From positions 1 through 11,294 of the forward strand of contig CAZSXU010000052.1 in assembly GCA_964610505.1 (NCBI GenBank): a stretch of 11,294 nucleotides of DNA, in the 5' to 3' direction. Numbering within the stretch: the stretch's first letter is position 1; each line of letters starts with the position of its first letter. The stretch comes from CAZSXU01 sp964610505 (GTDB lineage Bacteria; Arandabacterota; Arandabacteria; JAGLYR01). The position numbers and the translations under genes are program-made. Of the stretch, positions 1 to 4,468 are shown one piece after another. The notes beneath the pieces are model-generated. The model did no database searches. It saw only the letters and a program-made list of their open reading frames with translations, and was not told the origin of the DNA.

Positions 1-32
1 ATCTGTGATATCTGTGGCTGACGCTCTTGATC
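1..32 (-). repeat. 9-bp-period array with GCTCTTGATC tail, abutting the phosphoesterase stop
   Basis: Two 9-mers (ATCTGTGAT, ATCTGTGGC) are followed by the block CTGTGGCT-N3-GCTCTTGATC at 12-32. The same 18 fixed bases recur at 4351-4371 and 4424-4444. The block ends one base before the stop codon of the phosphoesterase gene (33-35), so in coding sense the repeat starts right after the TAG. The array is cut by the window edge. It has no coding potential and no T-run. Confidence 0.75.
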
Positions 33-779
33 CTAGGGTGTGATCTCACGCAGGCGGAAGTCAATGAGGTCGCACGATACCGGCCAGTAGGATACCCCGT
101 CGACCTGGACGCGCTCCGGGGCATCGCGGAGATTGTGAATGTGCCCGAAGACGCACCCGTCGGCGCCGGAGGTACTCAGGATTTCCGTGGCCACCGTGCG
201 GGTGCAGCGGAAATCCGTGGGAGGGAAATGGAGAAGGCAGAGCGTTCGCGCAAAGGGGCGCGCGCGGGACGCCGCCGTCTCTTTTGCAGCGGCCACGCTG
301 GCGCGCAGCCGGAGAATCTCCCGTTCCAGAATTTGAGCGTTTTCCTTCGGAGGAGCCACCTCGATCCCCTCGAGCCCGGGGAATTCCAGATCGGGATCCT
401 GCCAGTAGCGTGTGCCGAAGAGGAGAACGTCCCCGACGCTCAGGCTATCGCCGAGGATCAGCCGGATCGATGCAGGCAGCGCGCTACGAAGTTTCTGTCT
501 CGAACCCGCCACCCACCAGTCGTGGTTTCCCCGGATCAGGACCTTCGTTCCGGGCAGCGCGTCGAGCCAGCAAAGATCTTCCTCGGCCTCTTCCAGATCC
601 CTCGCCCAGGAGAGATCTCCCGGCATCAGGACGAGGTCCTCGTCGGTCACTCGCTCGCGCCAGTCCCGCGCAATCTGTTCATGATGATCGCGCCACTGCT
701 CGCCGAAGATGTGCATGGGCTTTCGAAGCCGCCCGTCCTCCAGAGACAGATGCAGATCACCGATGGCAAAGACCTTCAT
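33..779 (-). CDS. metallophosphoesterase, COG1768-like predicted phosphohydrolase
   Basis: A calcineurin-like metallophosphoesterase of 248 aa, probably cytoplasmic because no signal peptide or membrane segment is visible. All metal-ligand motifs are present: D8 and H10 in GDLHLS, D55 in PGDLSW, N85 and H86 in RGNHDWW, H184 in LLHFPP, and H213 and H215 in GHIH. The KPMHIFG stretch near the N-terminus and the C-terminal SYWPVSCDLIDFRL match my memory of the COG1768 family of Firmicutes and other bacteria. The substrate is unknown. The ATG at 779 is chosen because MKVFAIGDLH is the family start; in-frame ATGs at 785 and 821 are possible, but 821 would overlap the upstream gene. It lies 16 nt downstream of the caspase-like gene with only a weak SD, suggesting one transcript and perhaps translational coupling. 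The TAG stop directly abuts an intergenic repeat. Confidence 0.9.
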   Translation of the reverse strand: MKVFAIGDLHLSLEDGRLRKPMHIFGEQWRDHHEQIARDWRERVTDEDLVLMPGDLSWARDLEEAEEDLCWLDALPGTKVLIRGNHDWWVAGSRQKLRSALPASIRLILGDSLSVGDVLLFGTRYWQDPDLEFPGLEGIEVAPPKENAQILEREILRLRASVAAAKETAASRARPFARTLCLLHFPPTDFRCTRTVATEILSTSGADGCVFGHIHNLRDAPERVQVDGVSYWPVSCDLIDFRLREITP

Positions 780-795
780 GGACATCTCATGCAGC

Positions 796-1380
796 TCAAG
801 AATAGACGATCCTGAAGCCAAGTTCCCCGGAGAGCACTCGAGTACTCTTGTTGATGCTTTTCTCCACGGCGGCCAGCCCGCGGTGCGTCATCGAGAATTT
901 CTGCAGCTCGCTGATGGCGATGAGATCGAGCGCCGCCGATTTCATCCAATCGACGTCCGTCGTGTAGCCGCAGACGGCCTTGGCGCCCGTCGCCTTGAGA
1001 AAGCGCCTGATGGTTCGCGTGTCCACCGCCAGCACTGAACAGGATCCGAAGTAGATCAGCCGTCCCTGGCACCGGCACCCGAGCCTCTTGCCCAGTTCCG
1101 CCAGCGTCATCCGGTGTCTCCTGTCAATGAGTATCGTGCTCTCGCTTCCATGGAAGGCCAGATAGAGGATCTTATACTGCGCGTAGGTTTTCTGCCGCCA
1201 CTTGTCGATCAGGAATTCCATCTCCTCGATCGTCGAGCAGTCGCGATAGATGTACCTCACTCCGGCATTATGCTTCAGCAGACTCAATACCGGTCGCACC
1301 GTGGCGGTCTGATTCAGATTCGCGTCCCAATCTCCCTCGATGCAGAATACGTGCTTCGGAAACGTCTTTTTCTTTGTCAT
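796..1380 (-). CDS. small caspase/CHAT-like His-Cys protein (possibly DUF6642)
   Basis: A 194-aa soluble protein. Its layout resembles the clan CD (caspase/CHAT) peptidase core: a hydrophobic strand ending in His (KILYLAFHG, H77), then 37 residues later a strand ending in Cys (RLIYFGSCSVL, C114), then GAKAVCGYTTDVDWMKSAA at 132-150. The N-terminal FCIEGDWD and the DVDW motif recall the uncharacterised family I remember as DUF6642; that assignment is from memory. No signal peptide, membrane segment or fused effector domain is visible. The ATG at 1380 is preceded by an excellent SD (GGAGGG, 5 nt spacer). An in-frame extension to 1545 would run through the promoter and a repeat and is not credible. 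It is the first gene of a two-gene operon with the metallophosphoesterase. Protease activity is an inference; the protein could be inactive or act on something else. Confidence 0.8.
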   Translation of the reverse strand: MTKKKTFPKHVFCIEGDWDANLNQTATVRPVLSLLKHNAGVRYIYRDCSTIEEMEFLIDKWRQKTYAQYKILYLAFHGSESTILIDRRHRMTLAELGKRLGCRCQGRLIYFGSCSVLAVDTRTIRRFLKATGAKAVCGYTTDVDWMKSAALDLIAISELQKFSMTHRGLAAVEKSINKSTRVLSGELGFRIVYS

Positions 1381-1392
1381 CCATCCCTCCGG

Positions 1393-1418
1393 TGAGCAGT
1401 GAGTCCTTTCACCGCTCA
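1393..1418. promoter_or_regulatory. 9-bp dyad at the predicted transcription start (operator or leader hairpin)
   Basis: TGAGCAGTG at 1393-1401 and CACCGCTCA at 1410-1418 are inverted with one G-T mismatch around an 8-nt centre. The dyad covers the downstream edge of the predicted -10 box and the expected start point, and ends just before the SD of the caspase-like gene. It could bind a dimeric repressor as DNA or fold near the 5' end of the mRNA. Confidence 0.45.
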
Positions 1419-1446
1419 TCCTACCACCGCGACGGGCGAAACACAA
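1418..1446 (-). promoter_or_regulatory. sigma70-like promoter for the caspase-like/phosphoesterase operon
   Basis: Minus strand: -35 TTGTGT (1446-1441), 17-nt spacer, -10 TAGGAT (1423-1418). The spacing is ideal but the boxes are only moderate (3/6 and 4/6). Start of transcription would be near 1411, leaving a leader of about 30 nt with the GGAGGG ribosome site. Confidence 0.45.
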
Positions 1447-1483
1447 GGAGGTGCGGGCGCGAGAGGGCGACAACGTCAAAGGC

Positions 1484-1514
1484 GAGCCACAGATTGCACA
1501 GATTACACAGAGGG
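1484..1514 (+). repeat. 9-bp-period CACAGATTN array
   Basis: GAGC followed by three units of CACAGATTN (last one decayed). It is the same family as 1-32, 4119-4147, 4331-4360, 4411-4432 and 6442-6463, but in opposite orientation to 1-32, so the two-gene operon lies between inverted copies. Confidence 0.8.
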
Positions 1515-1522
1515 ATACATAA

Positions 1523-1552
1523 TGGGGGTTCGGACTTAAGTCCAAGCCCCCA
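1523..1552. repeat. 30-nt imperfect palindrome
   Basis: Two 15-nt arms (outer TGGGGG, inner GGACTT) meet at the centre CTT-AAG with two mismatched positions, one of which would be a G-U pair in RNA. It sits 8 nt from a 9-mer array, as does the hairpin at 4157-4180, and both share AAGTCC. No T-run follows on either strand. Confidence 0.6.
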
Positions 1553-1624
1553 CAAGAACCTGTAGTATTCTTCGTGTCCTCTGTGCTGAGCGTTTGTGCC
1601 TCTTTTCGATGCCCTTGTCCAAGC

Positions 1625-1652
1625 TCAACTTTCGACTATCGACTCTCCACTT
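1625..1652. repeat. degenerate heptamer array (TCNACTN)
   Basis: Four consecutive 7-mers: TCAACTT, TCGACTA, TCGACTC, TCCACTT. All keep TC at positions 1-2 and AC-T at 4-6. It resembles STRR-type heptanucleotide arrays and is immediately followed by the 198-bp duplication. Confidence 0.7.
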
Positions 1653-1657
1653 TCTCG

Positions 1658-2052
1658 GGCCGGGCGCGGGGAAGGTTCGCCGGAACGACGGCCGCAGCGT
1701 GTGGTTTTCCAGGGCCGCGGGCACCCACCCTCCTCGCAATTGAGAATCCCCCATTCACGCTGTGGCCTAGTGACGCCGAACCTTTCCCGCGGCAAAAGGC
1801 CCGAGCGACCGAGAACCGAAAGCCGAGAGCCGAAAACCGGAAAATCCACACCTCCGGCCGGGCGCGGGTAAGGTTCGCCGGAACGACGGCCGCAGCGTGT
1901 GATTTTCCAAAGCCGCGGGTACCCACCCTCCTCGCCATTGAGAATCCCCCATTCACGCTGTGGCCTAGTGACGCCGAACCTTTCCCGCGGCAAAAGGCCC
2001 GAGCGACCGAGAGCCGAAAGCCGGACAGTCCACACTCCGGGTCGAGCGCGGG
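1658..2052. repeat. 198-bp unit in tandem duplicate, plus start of a third copy
   Basis: Copy 1 (1658-1855) and copy 2 (from 1856) align with an exact 198-nt offset and only a few substitutions for about 150 nt. Copy 2 then lacks 14 nt and runs into a short degenerate third start near 2039-2052. Each unit has long inverted arms: in copy 1, 1672-1701 (AAGGTTCG ... CAGCGTG) is largely complementary to 1756-1784 (CACGCTG ... CGAACCTT), so a strand could fold into a hairpin of about 110 nt. This looks like a tandemly amplified MITE- or REP-type palindrome. No reading frame in it looks coding. Confidence 0.8.
1809..1844. repeat. degenerate heptamer array (CCGARAR), variable copy number
   Basis: Five 7-mers (CCGAGAA, CCGAAAG, CCGAGAG, CCGAAAA, CCGGAAA) close copy 1 of the 198-bp unit. 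Copy 2 carries only three (2007-2027). The difference of two units accounts for the 14-nt length difference between the copies. Confidence 0.75.
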
Positions 2053-2088
2053 AAACAGCGCAATTGTTTCCAACACCCTTCTCCGAGC

Positions 2089-2123
2089 TCTAATATCTAA
2101 TGTCCAATATCGGATTTCTAGAA
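2089..2123. repeat. degenerate heptamer array (TCYAATN)
   Basis: Five consecutive 7-mers: TCTAATA, TCTAATG, TCCAATA, TCGGATT, TCTAGAA. It lies 4 nt from the hairpin at 2128-2151. It is a third heptamer family in the same spacer, with a word unlike the other two. Confidence 0.65.
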
Positions 2124-2127
2124 GTAC

Positions 2128-2151
2128 GGGGCCGCCCGGATGGGCGGCCCC
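2128..2151 (-). terminator. GC-rich hairpin downstream of the deiminase gene
   Basis: A perfect 10-bp stem (GGGGCCGCCC / GGGCGGCCCC) with a 4-nt loop lies 88 nt past the stop of the deiminase gene. On the minus strand it is followed by GTACTTCTAG, so the U-tract is poor. It may be an intrinsic terminator or only a stabilising 3' hairpin. Confidence 0.6.
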
Positions 2152-2239
2152 ACTGACGCGCAGGCCTCGAAGACGGCCCTCATCCTCCGCATTGCCACGC
2201 GCCGGCGGCAGAGAACGTGCCGTCATCCACAGCGGGCGG

Positions 2240-4015
2240 TTACTTCAGCAACACCACCCGCCTGGCCGCAATCGCTTCCCCGGCGACCAGCCGGAGGAAG
2301 TACACACCCGAGGACACCGGTCGGCCCATAGAATCGCTCCCGTCCCAGACCGCCTCGTAGATTCCGCCGTCTTTGTCGCCTTGAACGAGGCGGCGGACCA
2401 ACCGTCCCTCGGTGGAGTAGACCGCCAGATCCACCGGCCCTGCGGCCGGAACTCGGTACCGGGCGGTCATCACCGGATTGCATGGATTCGGGAAACTCTC
2501 GAGCAGGACAACTCGATCGCTCGGATCTTCCGTTCCGGTCACCGCCGTCGGGGCGGCCCCGGTGTTGAAAGTATACCAGGCGGCGGGGGCGACCATCGGG
2601 CGCGCCGCCCGGCGGCCGCCGTTGTCCTTGGCGAAAACGTAGTACTCGACGTTCACGTCATCCGCCTGCTGCGGAATGTCCGCGTAATAGGAGTCCGGAT
2701 CCGCCGTGGACGTCAGCACCGTGGAGTCGAAGGTCACATCCCCCTCCACGCGCCAGAACACGCGGATGGAATCGGCGACGAGGCCCGTCTCGCTCCGGTC
2801 ATCGATGAAGGCGGTCACGCGGTAGTCCTCCCCGTTTTCCTCCCGATCCGCCAGACGATTCGTATCCACCCGCAGCATGTACTCGTCGTGGATTCCCATC
2901 CCGCGGCAGTGAATGGCGTCGTCGGAATACCAGCTGCCCGAGTACCCGAGGATTTCGTAGCCCGGCATGGCGGCCTCGTAAGTCGCCAGCGCCGCGGCAT
3001 CGGTCGAAATGCCGAAGGTCGGCACGAAAACCTTGCCGTTCAGGATGAGCGAGTTGGTGTAGGCCGCGACGTTGTCCCCGCCGATGCTCCCGCAGTACAC
3101 CCGGACAACGTTGTACGATCGGCCGTAGCAATTTGTGAGAGTCTCGAAATACGCGACGTTGGCTTCTAACTCGGGATGGTCCGGGTGGCTCGACGACACC
3201 TCTTTCACCAGAATCGTCTCTTCATCCAGCAGCTTGGCCCAGCAGTCGATATGGTGAATGCCGTAGGGAGAAATGTCGGGAACGACCACGTAGTCCGTGA
3301 TCCCCAGATAGTCCTCCATCGACTGAGCGATCTCCGAGTGGCTGAAACTCGTGTTCTCGTCCCAGACAAGATCCGTCGAGAACCCCCTGCCGTGACCGTC
3401 GCACATGTAGTTGCCGCCGGTGTGCGTCAAATCCGTGCCGTACACGGAAACGGACCACTCGGTCCCCAGGACCCAGTTCACCTGGTCGTCGTCCGGGCGA
3501 GGTCGGTTGTAGATATGGTCGGTGATGCCCCAGACACCGTTGGAGAAGATAAACTGGGGGCCGTAATCCCGCGTCCAAATGGAGTTCGTAGAGCAGTTGA
3601 TGAACTCGACGTTGTCCATGTTCACCCCGTTGGCCGCCATATTGTTGTAGCAGGAGGTCTGCTGCGACGACGTGACCAGGACGTGAACGGTGAGGTCCTC
3701 CGCGTACTCACGAATCAGGCTGTAGGGAATACCGAAGCCCGAGCTGTAGCGGATGAGGACGCCCGTGACCGGTTCCCACTCCGCGCACTGCCGGATGGGC
3801 GTCGCCGGCGGAGCGGTCGCCCGGTGGCCGATTCCGATTTCATCCAGCCGCTCCATCTCTTCGGCGGTGAGGCCGATGGGCAGCGTCTCGCATTCCAGCG
3901 CCGGACGGACGGGTTCGTCCGCCTGTGCCCCGACGATACTCACTGCAATCCAAAGTATTCCGGCTAGAAGCCCGGCGCAGGCAGCCCGACGTGGAACCGG
4001 GGCAAATCGCCGCAT
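2240..4015 (-). CDS. secreted peptidylarginine/agmatine deiminase-family enzyme with T9SS-type C-terminal domain (PPAD-like)
   Basis: 591 aa. Residues 1-32 form a signal peptide (MRRFAPVPRR, hydrophobic stretch, AQA). Residues about 70-385 are the PAD_porph fold. By motif and spacing, W147 and D150 (WTRD), H255 and D257 (HIDCW), N321 (TNSLILN) and C370 (DAIHC) match W127, D130, H236, D238, N297 and C351 of Porphyromonas gingivalis PPAD as I remember them. R171 and R173 in YNRPRP fall where PPAD Arg152/Arg154 hold the substrate's C-terminal carboxylate, so citrullination of C-terminal arginines is more likely than agmatine hydrolysis (inference). Residues about 395-485 look Ig-like, as in PPAD. 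Residues 505-591 are a FlgD-fold type A sorting domain (SFPNPCNP, VWDGSDSMG, SGVYFLRL, ending VVLLK). The ATG is preceded by a GGAGGA SD. The gene stands alone between hairpins. Confidence 0.9.
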   Translation of the reverse strand: MRRFAPVPRRAACAGLLAGILWIAVSIVGAQADEPVRPALECETLPIGLTAEEMERLDEIGIGHRATAPPATPIRQCAEWEPVTGVLIRYSSGFGIPYSLIREYAEDLTVHVLVTSSQQTSCYNNMAANGVNMDNVEFINCSTNSIWTRDYGPQFIFSNGVWGITDHIYNRPRPDDDQVNWVLGTEWSVSVYGTDLTHTGGNYMCDGHGRGFSTDLVWDENTSFSHSEIAQSMEDYLGITDYVVVPDISPYGIHHIDCWAKLLDEETILVKEVSSSHPDHPELEANVAYFETLTNCYGRSYNVVRVYCGSIGGDNVAAYTNSLILNGKVFVPTFGISTDAAALATYEAAMPGYEILGYSGSWYSDDAIHCRGMGIHDEYMLRVDTNRLADREENGEDYRVTAFIDDRSETGLVADSIRVFWRVEGDVTFDSTVLTSTADPDSYYADIPQQADDVNVEYYVFAKDNGGRRAARPMVAPAAWYTFNTGAAPTAVTGTEDPSDRVVLLESFPNPCNPVMTARYRVPAAGPVDLAVYSTEGRLVRRLVQGDKDGGIYEAVWDGSDSMGRPVSSGVYFLRLVAGEAIAARRVVLLK

Positions 4016-4070
4016 GTCTCTTCCTCCGCGAAGAAGGCGATGGGTCTACAATCGGCCCTTTTCGAAGAGG

Positions 4071-4099
4071 ATATCACAGACATATCACGAAATTGTCAC
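4071..4099 (-). promoter_or_regulatory. weak promoter candidate for the deiminase gene
   Basis: Minus strand: GTGACA (4099-4094), 17-nt spacer, TGATAT (4076-4071). The -35 box is good (5/6), the -10 box poor (3/6). It lies about 55 nt before the start codon, where a promoter is expected given the hairpin-rich gap from the previous gene. Confidence 0.35.
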
Positions 4100-4156
4100 A
4101 AGGAGAGAGACCCAAAGCGAGCCACAGATTCCACAGATTTCACAGATGGGCAGTGT

Positions 4157-4180
4157 GTTGAGGCAAGTCCTTGCCTCAAC
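4157..4180. repeat. perfect 11-bp inverted repeat
   Basis: Arms GTTGAGGCAAG and CTTGCCTCAAC are separated by 2 nt. It lies 10 nt from the end of a 9-mer array. No T-run follows on either strand, so a terminator role is not supported by sequence alone. Confidence 0.65.
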
Positions 4181-4282
4181 GGGGAACTGACTCAGATAAC
4201 ACAACCATGAGTGTATTGGCTATGCACTTGCGCTCACACCCCCAGGCGACAGCGGTTGGTCACGGACCGTTCCGCCTGGACC

Positions 4283-4310
4283 GGTGGGGCGGATCGTTAT
4301 CCGGCCCACC
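4283..4310. repeat. 12-bp hairpin with one mismatch
   Basis: GGTGGGGCGGAT at 4283-4294 and ATCCGGCCCACC at 4299-4310 pair around a CGTT loop with a single mismatch. It lies about 160 nt past the stop of the sulfatase-like gene and could block 3' degradation of that mRNA; there is no U-tract. Confidence 0.5.
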
Positions 4311-4347
4311 AGCGGGTATCCCCGATGTTAGTCTGTGTCATCTGTGA

Positions 4348-4452
4348 AATCTGTGGCTCAGGCTCTTGATCTTGAATCTGCGTAATCTGCGGATAGAAAG
4401 GGTTGGGTTTCAATCCGTGCAATCTGTGGCTAGGGCTCTTGATCCTGAATCT
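4348..4452 (-). repeat. two copies of the 9-mer array with GCTCTTGATC tail
   Basis: CTGTGGCT-N3-GCTCTTGATC occurs at 4351-4371 and 4424-4444, each followed by TGAATCT. Between them are further 9-bp repeats (AATCTGCGT, AATCTGCGG at 4384-4392 and nearby). The second copy ends 24 nt before the stop of the sulfatase-like gene, parallel to the copy at the stop of the phosphoesterase gene. Confidence 0.75.
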
Positions 4453-4468
4453 ATCGATGCAGACTTTC

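Larger units (their letters stand above)
1381..2239. other. 859-nt gene-free spacer rich in repeats
   Basis: No reading frame here looks like a gene. Long frames on both strands translate to repetitive low-complexity peptides. The stretch holds the promoter and dyad of the caspase-like operon, a 9-mer array, a 30-nt palindrome, two 7-mer arrays, a 198-bp tandem duplication and the hairpin behind the deiminase gene, each listed separately. Confidence 0.8.
4119..4360. mobile_element. 242-bp MITE-like element with 28-nt inverted 9-mer termini
   Basis: The left end, 4119-4146 (GAGCCACAG start, + sense), and the right end, 4333-4360 (CTGTGGCTC end), are inverted repeats matching at about 25 of 28 positions; both are made of 9-bp units. 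Inside are two stable hairpins (4157-4180, 4283-4310) and no open gene. The size, inverted termini and lack of coding resemble a non-autonomous miniature element. I could not identify a clear target-site duplication, so mobility is a guess. Two array blocks that formed independently would look the same. Confidence 0.4.
4016..4468. other. 453-nt gene-free spacer between the deiminase and sulfatase-like genes
   Basis: No credible gene. It holds a weak promoter for the deiminase gene, the MITE-like element with two hairpins, and two more 9-mer array blocks, all listed separately. The bases between 4181 and 4282 show nothing further that I can name. Confidence 0.75.

Noticed and set aside
1381..1545. 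N-terminal extension of the caspase-like protein
   Set aside because: The added residues translate the promoter and the CACAGATTN array (giving a CVICAICGS-type peptide), a known look of spacer repeats read as protein.
1484..2123. CRISPR array
   Set aside because: The repeat units are only 7-9 bp and contiguous, or a single 198-bp duplication; there are no regular 30-40 nt spacers and no cas genes nearby.
1574..3169. Long plus-strand open frame (531 codons)
   Set aside because: Its first part translates the 198-bp repeat and heptamer arrays, and the rest is antisense to the well-supported deiminase gene. High GC explains the open frame; no motif is visible.
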